Below are positions 1 to 9,750 of a stretch of DNA of 62,499 nucleotides, in pieces. The DNA lies in the NCBI RefSeq assembly GCF_001684955.1, contig NZ_MAYF01000057.1, positions 1-62,499 of the forward strand, written 5' to 3'. Positions within the stretch are counted from its first letter, which is position 1, and each line of letters starts with the position of its first letter. This DNA comes from Chryseobacterium contaminans. GTDB taxonomy: Bacteria > Bacteroidota > Bacteroidia > Flavobacteriales > Weeksellaceae. The notes under the pieces are model-generated. The model was not told the origin of the DNA and did no database searches. It saw only the letters and a list, made by a program, of their open reading frames with translations. Both the position numbers and the translations under genes were made by a program.

Positions 1-350
1 TTCACCCCATCAAAAATTCTTTGAATTTTCGACACCCCTCCAAAGGATGGAAAAATGAAGGCTACTCTTTATAGAGAAGTTAATATCATTATTGATACCA
101 CTCTATTACCTATTACCTATTACCTATCATTCACCCTCCTTCTCTAGCCCCGATAGGAACGGTTACCCCGCAACAGGGAGTTGGAGTGCCGGAGGGTTTG
201 AGCCAAGGAGTGTAAGGCGTGAGGAGTATGAGTGGATAGCGGGAAATAGCTCCCGAAGAAAAAAAAAGAAACTTAAACGGAAAATATTTTTAAAGAAAGT
301 GTGAGATGGAGTATTAAAAACCTCATCCGGAAAGATACTCCTAAATAGAA
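1..350. other. Intergenic left end, no convincing gene
   Basis: I see no supported gene here. A short open frame on the + strand (92-304) has low-complexity, Lys-rich composition and no recognisable domain, so I do not call it. The stretch holds a perfect 7-bp hairpin (AAAATTC/GAATTTT around position 20), three tandem copies of CTATTACC near 105-125, and a GC-richer block at about 142-256 that is listed separately as a possible repeat. The region lies downstream of the leftward vanZ-like gene. Confidence 0.5.
142..256. repeat. Possible dispersed intergenic repeat (TAGCCCCGATAG...GCGGGAAATAGCTCC)
   Basis: The block begins with TAGCCCCGATAGGAACGG and ends with AGCGGGAAATAGCTCC, and is clearly richer in G+C than its surroundings. 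From memory, similar 'tagccccgat..gcgggaaatagctcc' blocks occur between genes in many flavobacterial genomes. This window holds only one copy, so the repeat status cannot be shown here. Its function is unknown; it could be a REP-like or structured transcript-end element. Confidence 0.35.
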
Positions 351-710
351 TTAGAAATATCGCTTGATTAAAAGCTTATAAGTCCAATAACCGATGAGAC
401 AACCAACCGTATCGGCAACAATATCCAATGTTTCCATGGATCTCCCAAGCCCCATTTCTGCCTGCATGATTTCAGTAAGGAAGGCATAAATAAGAATGAT
501 CTGAAAAAAGTAAGAGAATTTAATTTTGGGAAATGCGGCAATGAAAGAGAATGCTAAAGCGGCAAATATGCTTACATGCAATACTTTATCGATACCGCTG
601 AACATGAACCAATACTCGCGGTTCTCTTCTCCCGGTTTAAGGAGCATATAAGTAAGAAATGCCCAATAAATGGGCAATATCTTACTAAATATTTTTGAAA
701 TTTTATCCAA
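351..710 (-). CDS. VanZ-family small membrane protein
   Basis: A small integral membrane protein of about 119 residues with four predicted hydrophobic segments (near IYWAFLTYMLL, VLHVSIFAALAFSFIAAF, FFQIILIYAFLTEIMQ and VADTVGCLIGYW). The segment order and the acidic 'TEIMQ...R..ETLDIVADTVG' region match the VanZ-like family, whose biochemical role is mostly unknown. I prefer the TTG start at 710, which overlaps the end of gcvH by 8 nt. An upstream ATG at 767 would add 19 residues but overlap gcvH by 65 nt. It is probably co-transcribed with gcvH. Confidence 0.75.
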   Translation of the reverse strand: MDKISKIFSKILPIYWAFLTYMLLKPGEENREYWFMFSGIDKVLHVSIFAALAFSFIAAFPKIKFSYFFQIILIYAFLTEIMQAEMGLGRSMETLDIVADTVGCLIGYWTYKLLIKRYF

Positions 711-1080
711 TGATAGCTTTATAATCTTCTGCAGAAAGCAATTCAGACTGATCTGCTCCATCAGCAACTTCTAATTTGATGATCCATCCGTTTCCATAAG
801 GGTCTGTATTTAACAGCTCCGGCTGGTCTTCCAATTCTGAGTTGAATTCGATAACCTTTCCTGAAATAGGTAAGAATAAGTCTGAAACAGTTTTTACTGC
901 TTCTACACTTCCGAAAACGTCTCCGCCATTTAGATCATCATCTACAGTATCTACGTCTACATAAACGATATCTCCAAGCTCTCCCTGAGCGAAATCTGTA
1001 ATACCGATTGTAGCTACATTACCCTCAATCTTGATCCATTCGTGATCTTTAGTGTACTTTAATTCTGATGGTGTGTTCAT
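703..1080 (-). CDS. gcvH: Glycine cleavage system H protein
   Basis: GcvH is the lipoyl carrier that shuttles the aminomethyl group between the P and T proteins of the glycine cleavage complex in the cytoplasm. At about 125 residues it has the usual family length. The hallmark KYTKDHEWI lies near the N terminus, and the lipoylation site is Lys63 in GSVEAVKTVSDL. The ATG at 1080 (MNTPSELKY) is chosen over an upstream ATG at 1113, because family members start close to the KYTxxHEW motif. The gene is first in a leftward pair with the vanZ-like gene. The P and T genes are not in the window. Confidence 0.95.
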   Translation of the reverse strand: MNTPSELKYTKDHEWIKIEGNVATIGITDFAQGELGDIVYVDVDTVDDDLNGGDVFGSVEAVKTVSDLFLPISGKVIEFNSELEDQPELLNTDPYGNGWIIKLEVADGADQSELLSAEDYKAIIG

Positions 1081-1141
1081 TTTTAAATTTTTATTTTTTA
1101 CAAATGTATTCAAAATTATAGTAGCTTCAAATATTGGATAT

Positions 1142-1174
1142 AAAAAAAGTCCTTCAAAAGAGAAGGACTTTTTT
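1142..1174 (-). terminator. Rho-independent terminator of sprA
   Basis: A perfect 10-bp stem (AAAGTCCTTC/GAAGGACTTT) with a 6-nt loop lies just downstream of the sprA stop. It is followed by a T-run in the leftward direction, and the flanking A/T runs make it usable in both directions. Confidence 0.85.
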
Positions 1175-1187
1175 GTTTATGTTATTC

Positions 1188-4100
1188 CTAGAATCCGCCA
1201 CCGGAATCTCCGAACGTAAATGTTGCAGAAATTCCTGCTCTGATTGTAGACAGCGGGAAGGCTGTAGAGATCTTATACTTCGAGGTCATCTGTTCGTAGA
1301 AAAGTCTCAGGTTCAGGTTTTCAGAGACATTGTAGTCTGCTGAAAGCTTGATGTTGAGAAGTCTCTGTCCTCCTGTAATCTGTGAATCGTTCAATAAGAT
1401 ATTCATGATAGAAGTTCTGCTATCTCTTAATGAAATATCACCTCTGATATTAAGGTCACTTCCCTTTCCTCTGGTTCCTCTTCCTCTTATGTTGGCTGTA
1501 CCTAATCTGAAGTTACGAACAATATATCCAAGTCTTACTACATATTCTGTATTGGAATCTTCAGTAAGCGTATGGTTTACCAGTCCTAATACCATCATTC
1601 GGTTTTTATTATACTGTAATCCGAACTGCATATTGTTTCTCATCGTAACGTCTATTCCAAGAAGTGGTGAGAAGGATTCTACATAACCTACCTGAGCAAA
1701 AGTATAAGGGTTAATCTTGTCGCCATCATTCGGTTTAATAACACCTGCGTTATCTACTGTCTGATAATATCCTCCAGGATTACTATGATAATCAATATTA
1801 CTTTGAATTCCTGTTGCAGTGTACGTTGCAGTGTAACCGTGTAAGATATCAAACTTCGTGAACTGCCCGCTAATTATTGGAATATTCTTCAATCCTGAAT
1901 AGGTAATTCTCCAGTTCGGCAATGGCATTCCTGCTTTTTTAGGATTCCCCATCGGAGAAACAGATTTTCCTTCAAGAGCTGCTCTGAATGCAGGGATCAA
2001 TACATAAGCATTGGCTATACTATAATGTTTAGCAAATCCATCACTTCCAATCTCTGCATTAGGACCACCTAGCTGTTGTGAAAGTTTTATTGCATTTTCT
2101 CTGATCGCCTGATACACTGCCGTACCATCTTTAAAGGATGAATTAAGCAGCATAGTTGAGTTTGAGTAGGTGATCATATCGGTTGCAAATGTAAAGTTAG
2201 GATCAGAAATTCCAGCATCATTCACATAGTTAAATCCGGAATGGGAGAAGTTGCTGCTGAAGTTGTGCAATACATTCAAATCAATTCTGAAATCATTCAT
2301 TGGCATCATCTGTAGATTAGCCCGCAATTCTTTTGTTGACATTCTTACATAGGCATCAGTCATAAACCTAGAGTCACTTACCCAACCATTTTCCATTACG
2401 GTTCTTCTGATATCTGCCTGAGATCCTAACAGGAATCCGATAGTAGGCCCACCCAATGTCTGTCCGTAACCATACCAATTTGGAGCTGATAATAAACCAG
2501 GAAGTACGGTACCGTTGTTCTCTGTATAACTTACATCCAATTGCTTAAATGAAGTAAGGAAGAACGCTGCACTTTGAAGTGGAGTAAGCCTATTTTTGAA
2601 TTTATACTTTTTATATCTGTATCTGTTCTTTTCCCATTGTTTTGTATATACATTGTTTAGGGAATCCATTTCCTGCTTACGTTTCTGAAGCTTGGCATTA
2701 ATATTTTTAAAATAATTAAACTGTCCAAAGAACTTAGGAATGTCTGCTGTTGCCGTTGCCTGAATCGTATTGGTGTTTTGCCCAATAGAACCTAAGCTTC
2801 CTTCAGGGCTTGAAAGCAAAGCTGTAGATCTTGCATTCCAGTTATAGGTAAATCCATACCCAACTTCCGCATCAATAAAGTCCAGATAAGGTAAATACTG
2901 GAATGGCAGTTTATAATTCAACTGTGCCCTGTGATTATACAATACCGGTCTACCTGCTCTGAATACATTTCCGAAGATGGATTTATTGTCCATCGTGTTT
3001 ACATCAATATTATCATTAAGTGTTCTGGTTGCAGAATTAATCTCCAGTTTTAATGATTTTGTAAAGTTGAACCCTAAACCATACTGCCATCCGAAGTAGA
3101 AGTTTCTATTTCTGATTGCATTTATATCTCCGTTAGTATTTCCTCCTAAAATAGCCTCAATATTTCTAAACTCAAGTTCATTATAATTTCTGTCAATTTC
3201 TGTTCTGAAAGACAATCTTGTTGGAATTGGGTTGATATTAAATTCTTTTACCCATCTCAGATATTTAGTAGATTTTGCAGTATCACTAATCATTTTGTTG
3301 AAAGGTTTTATCACCCATGGTTTGAAAGTATAGTTGTAATCAACATATCCTCTCAGATACTGTCTGTAATTTCTCTTGGTATAAATATCTCTGAAATAAT
3401 CATCATTATAGACCGCCGTTACTGAAACGTTTTCGATATCATAAAACTTAGGCTTTTTATTCTGATTTACTCTTTCCTTACGCATATTAACTACTCCGAT
3501 ACTCCTTTGCTGAGTATATGTTCTTGCCACTTTTTTAAGCTGTTCTCTGTTTGGAGCTTTGCTGAACTCAACATCCGTGTCCAAAGGATTATACTTAGGA
3601 TCTTCGATGGTTTGTGAGTAAGAATAGTTCAATGGAATTTTTATCCCTGTTTTTTCCGGTAAAAGCTTATCGACGTTAATGGCTGTATTGATACTGAATG
3701 CCGATTGAGTAGACTGGTTTCTTTCTGCCGGTTTAGAATCAATATTTCCAAATCCTACTGAAGTATATGATGCATTGGTATTAACCGTTGCAAAATCTCC
3801 CAGGTTGAAATTCAAGCTTGCGTTACCCGCATACCCGCCATCATTTTCTATCTCAGAAAGACGGATTTCGTTAACCCACAAAATTCTGTCTATAGGAACC
3901 CTTGATGAACCTGCATTCCTAACACCAATCATAATAGTAGTTACATTTCCTAAACTTGGACGTCCTTTGATAAAGATTCTTTTCTGGTTATCACCTCCTC
4001 CAAAAGTAGGATCAAGGAATCTCTGCATAATTTTATCAGCATACACTTTATCTCTTCTGATCTTAGCATCAACAAAATTCTGAATTTCAAGGTTTACTTC

Positions 4101-7100
4101 ATTTTCCATTGGCCAGATTTCCATTGGAGCTGTAGCAGTAATTGGAGTCAACTTCAAAGACGCTTCATATTCATAATAGTTATCTGTAGCATCATTTCCG
4201 AAACGAATAAAGAATTTGGTATTATTATCCATTCCTGTTAAGGTTCCTTTAGGCTCATGGGCATGAACAAAAAGCTTAAGCTTTTTATATCTTCTCATAT
4301 CCAGACTTGTATTTTTGAATACCCCTTGTGCTTTACCTGGTCTCAGTTCGTTAGCTTTCATATATAATGATGCTTCATTCTGTCTTTGCGCACCAGCATT
4401 TCCGCTTAAAACCTGTCTGTCAATTCCCGGAGGCAATACATAAGGCGGCTGATTAAGAGCATTCTCTTCAATATTCACACTACCCACGTCTAGTTTTTCA
4501 ATCTCTGAATCCGCTGTTACTCCTTCATCCACAACCGGCTCTAATTCTTTGTCTGAATAAGGCGCAAGAGTTTTAGGGTACTTTCTCCAGTCTGATCTTA
4601 CAAGATCCATTGTCCCGAATCTCAAAGTAGATGTGTTTTCAAATCCTGTAAGCATTAATCTTGCAAATCTTACATTATTAAGTACTGTTTCACTATGAGT
4701 TCCCTGAGTTTTATCAAATTTAGCAACCGGAATTCTGAAAAGGTACCATTTCACATCAGCCGACTGTCCGTTCTGGAAAACAGCTTTAACAGTTTTCACA
4801 TCAACGATATTATTCTCAGATCCTAATGAAAGACTGGCCTGATCTAATTTTATAGGATATTCATTATAGCTTTCAATCTGATCCAGGTTATAATCCCGGT
4901 TAATATCTTCTGCATCCGGAGTCTGAGAAGCCACACTTAATGAGTTAGCTTCAGAGTTTCCATCCGGGTTTCTGAAATATTTATAACGCTCAACCAACGA
5001 GGCAGCCTGGTTACCCGTAAATTTGTCTGACATATAGAATACAAAATCATCCACAGCAGGGTCAACAATGTTGGTTACCGGGTTTACAAAGGTATTCCCA
5101 AATCTCATTGCTTCCTGATCTGAGCTCAAACCATCATATCCTACATCCTGTGCCTTTCTTCCATCTCCTTCAGTAGAGAATGCATATAGAATAGGTGGTT
5201 GTTTGGGCTGTACTCCCCAATTGGAAGTTGTTGTAGCAGATACTGTTCCAGGTGCAGGAAGACCATTTTCATACAACATTTTCCCATCTTTAAGGATATC
5301 CTCAGACACGTTCCCTAAGTGTAATAATAATTTTGGATTATCCCCAAGTTTATTACCGTCGGCATATGGATCCATCATCCAAAACTCAACATATTCAATA
5401 TTTGAACTTACAAAATTAGGTACACTGATTGGTCTCATAATACCACCCCATCTGCTGACAGCCGGTTCTGTTCCCGGATTGACATTGTAAGGTCCTTTTT
5501 CTTTAGGGTAAAAAGAGATATCTAAAGTATTGGTAAAGGTTTGATCTCCCGCCACAAAATCCCTGCTATTATAAATTTCAGAAAGCATTACCCTTCTTGA
5601 TGCGTGATTAGACACTGACTGTGGTGTAATTCCTCCGGGAGCTTTACCTCCAACACCCCAGAATCTTGGGTCAATATAATACCATGACAATAGTCCTCTT
5701 CCATAACCACTTGTAATATCATCACTTGTTGGCGGAATATTGAAAGGTGGTTCTGTATTTTTTTCCGGTCTTGATGCTAAACTCCAGGCCGCAGGTTCTT
5801 TTAATGATATTTTAGAGGTTGTCTGCTCAAAATCGTCAATATAAGACTGATTATTGGTTGCATTATTCAGTCCTGGAAGGAGGTATGCTGCCTCCATTTT
5901 GAAGTTAATATTGGAAGGAGCTTCAGTCTTTATCAATGGTAGTTTATCCGTAAATCTTGTAAGATAAGGCGCCTGATTATTATACATCATATTAATCCCC
6001 GCCATTGTATTATTAACAGCTTCCTGTCCAAAGTTTACCTTTTGGGTAAGCGGAGATTCTGAGTAATTGATAACCGTTCCTCCTAAAATAAAGTGTTCAT
6101 TGAATCTTCTTTCTAAATTTAATCCCAGGAATCTCTTTCTTTGGGTATTGAATGTAAGCTGATTTTCCAATGAAATATTAATAGCCTGCCCGGATTGTTT
6201 TACATTCTCATTAATGATGGTAACCGTACCAAGCATATAGTCTACGGTATAGTCTACCCCTTCGGAAAGCTGTACTCCATTTGCCGAAACTTTTACAGAG
6301 CCCTGAGGTACGTTTACAGCTCCAAGGGAAATCCCCTGTCCCTGAACACCTTTGTAACGACCTTCAATGGTATATCGCTGCGGAACTATGGATTGCCCTC
6401 CCGTAGGTTTAACCTGATCGTACAGATCATGGAAAACATATTGAGGATCATTAGAACCTAGTACCTGTTGCATATAATCCCCGAAAGGCTGTACTTTGGT
6501 AAATATAATTCTCCCGGTCTCCGGTTTAATTGTAATTCCAGGTACAAAATCGAAGATTCCGTCTCCTTTAGTTCCGTCTTTATTACCCTGGATATCACCA
6601 TTCATGTTAAGACGATCCCAGTTTAGTAATTTTAATAGATTTAAATCTTTAACATTTGTATCAGGAAGATAATTTACCTTACCTCCGGTTTTCTGGTCTT
6701 TATAGTATACATTAAGGATAAATCCATCCGGAGAAACCTGGCCTGCATCTAGAGAATAAACGTTCTTCATCATCAGCTTCCACATTGGAGAAGATACGTC
6801 TACACTGTTGTTTACTTTCAATACTTTAGTAATCAAAACAGGACTTTCTTCCGAAAATTCTCCTACTTTATATACTTTATTGCTTCCATTTACTGTATAT
6901 GAATAGGATACTGCCAGAAGCTGCTGATCATTAAGTTTCTGGTTCAATGAAATATATCCCAATTGTGGCTGGAATGTAAATTCATTGGCATTCAGCTTTC
7001 TTGCTTTGCTATTAAAGATAAAATGTTCACCATTTACATAAGGAGCCGATCCTGAGAATGATTGTCCCTGATACACGCCGTTATAGTCTTTACCAGCTTC

Positions 7101-8276
7101 TCTTGTTCCTGCTTTTGCTGAAATATCGTTATATAAATTATTTACCGAGTTATCCGGCAACGTACCACCACCTTCACCAAGATCCCTGATCCCGATGATT
7201 CCTTTCTGATAAGCCAAATTGCTGTTTCCTTGGTCTAATACCCAAACTTCAAGCCTGGTAATATTAATGGTGGAATTGATCTGTGGGTAATTAATTAAAG
7301 CATTGTCATATTTATCAAGGAAATAATGCCCCAAAAAGTAGTGCTGGTTCTCTTCATAGTCGGTAACGTTAACTTTAAAGTTATTCATTACCCCACCACC
7401 CTGTACTACAATATTTCTGGCTTCACCCTGTTGCTGTGAAAGCACAACGGTTCCAAATGTTTTTCCTAACTGGAATTCTGTTTTTACCCCAAACAATGAT
7501 TGTGAACCTCGGATTAAGCTTGTTGAAAGCGGCATATTTACATTACCGAATTCTACTCTTTTAATGATTTTATCTTCACCCCCTTCATTAGGTTTATCCA
7601 CATTTCCAAGACCTTTACTCTGAAGATCTTTCCAGCTTCCTTTAGCCTGCCATACGAGGTTCATTCTGTTTTCAAATGCAAAACCACTTTGAGTGTCATA
7701 ATTAGCTTTTAGCTGAAGGTTCTCCCCTACTTTCCCCAATAATCCTAGCTGAATTCTCTGGTCTATATCAAAAGTAAAGCTGGTCCTGTTCTGTGGTAGG
7801 ATCAGCGGGTTATCTATTTTCTGGTAAAGTCCTGCAAAGTCAATGGATGCATATCCGGAAGGAATGATCTCAATTTTATTCCCTCCAAACAGGGTTTCAA
7901 ACAATTTGTTGTTGATCATTACAGAAGGGATGAGCCCCTTCTTTCTGGCATCACTTTTGTCTTTTCTGAAAAGGAGATTATATTTTTCCGATTTCTCCTT
8001 ATAGTATGCTCTGGTCTGGAGGGCAAGTACATATTCCTTATACTCTTCCGGAGACATGGCAGTAGGAGGACCGGTAATGGTATTTCCAATTTTGGGGTAT
8101 ACATAGTACATCCCCGTTTTTATGTCGAAATAGGCTTCATACCTCGTGGGGTCTGCTATTTCATATTGTTTTCGTATAATCGTTGTATCTTTTGCCTGTT
8201 GTGCAAAAGCACTTACAGACATAAAAAGGAACGATAGGAACAAAAATATTTTAAAATGCTTATTATTCGCCACCAA
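1188..8276 (-). CDS. sprA: SprA/Sov, giant outer-membrane translocon of the type IX secretion system
   Basis: At 2362 residues this matches the length of SprA/Sov, the very large single-chain beta-barrel through which T9SS cargo crosses the outer membrane. An N-terminal signal peptide ends near VSAFAQ. The chain is rich in aromatic-terminated beta strands throughout and ends with a strand-like segment (AGISATFTFGDSGGGF). The start is non-ATG: TTG at 8276, with GTG at 8273 as an equally likely choice, 3 nt after the ruvA stop, so it is coupled to ruvA. It is functionally tied to the T9SS substrates at 38.6, 45.6 and 55.9 kb. The ruvA-sprA order is, from memory, typical for flavobacteria. Confidence 0.95.
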   Translation of the reverse strand: MVANNKHFKIFLFLSFLFMSVSAFAQQAKDTTIIRKQYEIADPTRYEAYFDIKTGMYYVYPKIGNTITGPPTAMSPEEYKEYVLALQTRAYYKEKSEKYNLLFRKDKSDARKKGLIPSVMINNKLFETLFGGNKIEIIPSGYASIDFAGLYQKIDNPLILPQNRTSFTFDIDQRIQLGLLGKVGENLQLKANYDTQSGFAFENRMNLVWQAKGSWKDLQSKGLGNVDKPNEGGEDKIIKRVEFGNVNMPLSTSLIRGSQSLFGVKTEFQLGKTFGTVVLSQQQGEARNIVVQGGGVMNNFKVNVTDYEENQHYFLGHYFLDKYDNALINYPQINSTINITRLEVWVLDQGNSNLAYQKGIIGIRDLGEGGGTLPDNSVNNLYNDISAKAGTREAGKDYNGVYQGQSFSGSAPYVNGEHFIFNSKARKLNANEFTFQPQLGYISLNQKLNDQQLLAVSYSYTVNGSNKVYKVGEFSEESPVLITKVLKVNNSVDVSSPMWKLMMKNVYSLDAGQVSPDGFILNVYYKDQKTGGKVNYLPDTNVKDLNLLKLLNWDRLNMNGDIQGNKDGTKGDGIFDFVPGITIKPETGRIIFTKVQPFGDYMQQVLGSNDPQYVFHDLYDQVKPTGGQSIVPQRYTIEGRYKGVQGQGISLGAVNVPQGSVKVSANGVQLSEGVDYTVDYMLGTVTIINENVKQSGQAINISLENQLTFNTQRKRFLGLNLERRFNEHFILGGTVINYSESPLTQKVNFGQEAVNNTMAGINMMYNNQAPYLTRFTDKLPLIKTEAPSNINFKMEAAYLLPGLNNATNNQSYIDDFEQTTSKISLKEPAAWSLASRPEKNTEPPFNIPPTSDDITSGYGRGLLSWYYIDPRFWGVGGKAPGGITPQSVSNHASRRVMLSEIYNSRDFVAGDQTFTNTLDISFYPKEKGPYNVNPGTEPAVSRWGGIMRPISVPNFVSSNIEYVEFWMMDPYADGNKLGDNPKLLLHLGNVSEDILKDGKMLYENGLPAPGTVSATTTSNWGVQPKQPPILYAFSTEGDGRKAQDVGYDGLSSDQEAMRFGNTFVNPVTNIVDPAVDDFVFYMSDKFTGNQAASLVERYKYFRNPDGNSEANSLSVASQTPDAEDINRDYNLDQIESYNEYPIKLDQASLSLGSENNIVDVKTVKAVFQNGQSADVKWYLFRIPVAKFDKTQGTHSETVLNNVRFARLMLTGFENTSTLRFGTMDLVRSDWRKYPKTLAPYSDKELEPVVDEGVTADSEIEKLDVGSVNIEENALNQPPYVLPPGIDRQVLSGNAGAQRQNEASLYMKANELRPGKAQGVFKNTSLDMRRYKKLKLFVHAHEPKGTLTGMDNNTKFFIRFGNDATDNYYEYEASLKLTPITATAPMEIWPMENEVNLEIQNFVDAKIRRDKVYADKIMQRFLDPTFGGGDNQKRIFIKGRPSLGNVTTIMIGVRNAGSSRVPIDRILWVNEIRLSEIENDGGYAGNASLNFNLGDFATVNTNASYTSVGFGNIDSKPAERNQSTQSAFSINTAINVDKLLPEKTGIKIPLNYSYSQTIEDPKYNPLDTDVEFSKAPNREQLKKVARTYTQQRSIGVVNMRKERVNQNKKPKFYDIENVSVTAVYNDDYFRDIYTKRNYRQYLRGYVDYNYTFKPWVIKPFNKMISDTAKSTKYLRWVKEFNINPIPTRLSFRTEIDRNYNELEFRNIEAILGGNTNGDINAIRNRNFYFGWQYGLGFNFTKSLKLEINSATRTLNDNIDVNTMDNKSIFGNVFRAGRPVLYNHRAQLNYKLPFQYLPYLDFIDAEVGYGFTYNWNARSTALLSSPEGSLGSIGQNTNTIQATATADIPKFFGQFNYFKNINAKLQKRKQEMDSLNNVYTKQWEKNRYRYKKYKFKNRLTPLQSAAFFLTSFKQLDVSYTENNGTVLPGLLSAPNWYGYGQTLGGPTIGFLLGSQADIRRTVMENGWVSDSRFMTDAYVRMSTKELRANLQMMPMNDFRIDLNVLHNFSSNFSHSGFNYVNDAGISDPNFTFATDMITYSNSTMLLNSSFKDGTAVYQAIRENAIKLSQQLGGPNAEIGSDGFAKHYSIANAYVLIPAFRAALEGKSVSPMGNPKKAGMPLPNWRITYSGLKNIPIISGQFTKFDILHGYTATYTATGIQSNIDYHSNPGGYYQTVDNAGVIKPNDGDKINPYTFAQVGYVESFSPLLGIDVTMRNNMQFGLQYNKNRMMVLGLVNHTLTEDSNTEYVVRLGYIVRNFRLGTANIRGRGTRGKGSDLNIRGDISLRDSRTSIMNILLNDSQITGGQRLLNIKLSADYNVSENLNLRLFYEQMTSKYKISTAFPLSTIRAGISATFTFGDSGGGF

Positions 8277-8279
8277 ATG

Positions 8280-8864
8280 TTAAATGTTTTTTAAAATTTG
8301 TTTAACCAATTCTTCAACCGAGAGATCTGGATTTTGTTTTAAGATCTTATCCGCCATCTTCTCACTTGTTCTTTTAGGAATCCCTAAAACTTCTAATGCA
8401 GATAACGCTTCATCCTTGATTTTATTATTCACCAGCGAGGAAATATTCTCCGCTGGACCACTGAATTTCTGTACTTTATCTTTAAGATCAACAATAATTC
8501 TTTCAGCCGTTTTAGCCCCGATTCCCTTGGCCTTCTGAATCAGTGCACTGTTTCCTGAAAGTATTCCGGAAGCAATCTCATCAAGGCTTAATGTAGACAG
8601 GAGAATAAGTGCTGAAACAGCTCCTACTCCATTAACGCTTATTAACAGATTGAACATCTCTTTTTCCGAACGAGTGTTAAAGCCGAACAAAAGATGAGCA
8701 TCTTCACGGATAATCTGCTGGATAAATAAAACAGTTTGTTGATTTACAGTAAGTGTTTGTGAGGTCATTAAGCTGATCCCCACATAGTAGCCAACGCCTT
8801 GTACATTGATTACTGCATAGGTAGGTGTAAGTTCTTGAACAGTACCTTGTAAAGAAAATATCAT
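8280..8864 (-). CDS. ruvA: Holliday junction branch migration protein RuvA
   Basis: RuvA binds four-way junctions and loads the RuvB motor in recombinational repair. The 194-residue length is normal. An N-terminal OB-fold (about 1-62) is followed by two helix-hairpin-helix motifs (VNGVGA at 77-82 and KGIGAKTA at 113-120). A C-terminal three-helix domain (about 150-194, containing EALSALEVLGIP) would contact RuvB. The ATG at 8864 fits the conserved MIFSLQGTV start. sprA follows after 3 nt, so the two are almost certainly co-transcribed. Confidence 0.95.
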   Translation of the reverse strand: MIFSLQGTVQELTPTYAVINVQGVGYYVGISLMTSQTLTVNQQTVLFIQQIIREDAHLLFGFNTRSEKEMFNLLISVNGVGAVSALILLSTLSLDEIASGILSGNSALIQKAKGIGAKTAERIIVDLKDKVQKFSGPAENISSLVNNKIKDEALSALEVLGIPKRTSEKMADKILKQNPDLSVEELVKQILKNI

Positions 8865-8946
8865 TATTAATTTTTGAAACTCCCCAAATATAAAAATTTA
8901 ACCTCCAAATACAGCATTAAAGGTTAAAATAAATTGTTTTTACCCA

Positions 8947-9750
8947 CTATGGATATTTAATGGCTTCTGATAATTCTATCGGATTATTGTTTTTTTTCAG
9001 GAAAGATTGTGTTTTCTTTGTCATTTCCCTAAAATCAGGTTCTACATCATTTCCTTTTTCATCTTTAAATTTTGCTTTCACGTTTCCGGTTCTCATTTCC
9101 CGGAACGGATCATTATAATAATCCAGCATTGCCTTTTTAAGATTACTCCTTGAGATGTCCATTGGCTTAGCGCTAAAACCCTCAAAATCCATTTTGTGAA
9201 AGCCTTTTTTCAATCCTGAAAAGGAGAATTTATAGGAATGACTTTTATCTTCCATCTCCACAATCAGGCCTGGTAATCCTTTGAAAACATAAGGCCCTTC
9301 CTGCAAGGGAATATCTTGTGTAAACCAGGCTTCCCAATCCCTTCCTTTGTAGCTTAATGTTGCTTTCTGGCAGTTATAACCATATTTTTCAGCAACCTCT
9401 TTTTCTATTTTCCAATCCAGCTGTATTGGTTCTGTCAGTTTATATACATCAGCTAATATATAGTAATACTTTGAGCTTCTATTCTGCTTATCCTTTACTG
9501 CATCAAAAACATGATCTCCCATGGCAAAACCTTTAAAGCCAATACTTCTCAGAGAATCTACCTGGTATTGTTTTTCCGTACAAAATCTGGATTCCCCATC
9601 CTGAACGAGAAGTACCATTTTTTTGGATACTGTTTCAGAACTTAAAGTGTCTTCTTTATAGACAAGATTATAGTCTATTCTTATATCCTGAGAATAAAAA
9701 TTTTGAGCGAATGACAATAACACAAAAGTTATCAGTAATTTACAATTCAT
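8947..9750 (-). CDS. GLPGLI family protein, last gene of the graspetide operon
   Basis: A 267-residue protein with an N-terminal signal peptide (MNCKLLITFVLLSFAQNFYS, cleavage near residue 20) and the family hallmark GLPGLI at residues 158-163. GLPGLI proteins are Bacteroidota envelope proteins of unknown function. The start overlaps the stop of the upstream thioredoxin-like gene (TAATG), so it is translationally coupled to the RiPP operon. Several GLPGLI genes in this phylum accompany peptide-maturation clusters, but a direct role here is inference. Confidence 0.88.
   Translation of the reverse strand: MNCKLLITFVLLSFAQNFYSQDIRIDYNLVYKEDTLSSETVSKKMVLLVQDGESRFCTEKQYQVDSLRSIGFKGFAMGDHVFDAVKDKQNRSSKYYYILADVYKLTEPIQLDWKIEKEVAEKYGYNCQKATLSYKGRDWEAWFTQDIPLQEGPYVFKGLPGLIVEMEDKSHSYKFSFSGLKKGFHKMDFEGFSAKPMDISRSNLKKAMLDYYNDPFREMRTGNVKAKFKDEKGNDVEPDFREMTKKTQSFLKKNNNPIELSEAIKYP

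Noticed and set aside
92..304. Open frame of 70 aa on the + strand at the left end
   Set aside because: Low-complexity Lys-rich end, overlaps a GC-rich repeat-like block, no domain and no start signal.
6195..6461. Plus-strand open frames inside sprA (also 1134-1686, 3775-4083, 5203-5490)
   Set aside because: They lie fully inside the strongly supported leftward sprA gene; their translations have no protein-like features.
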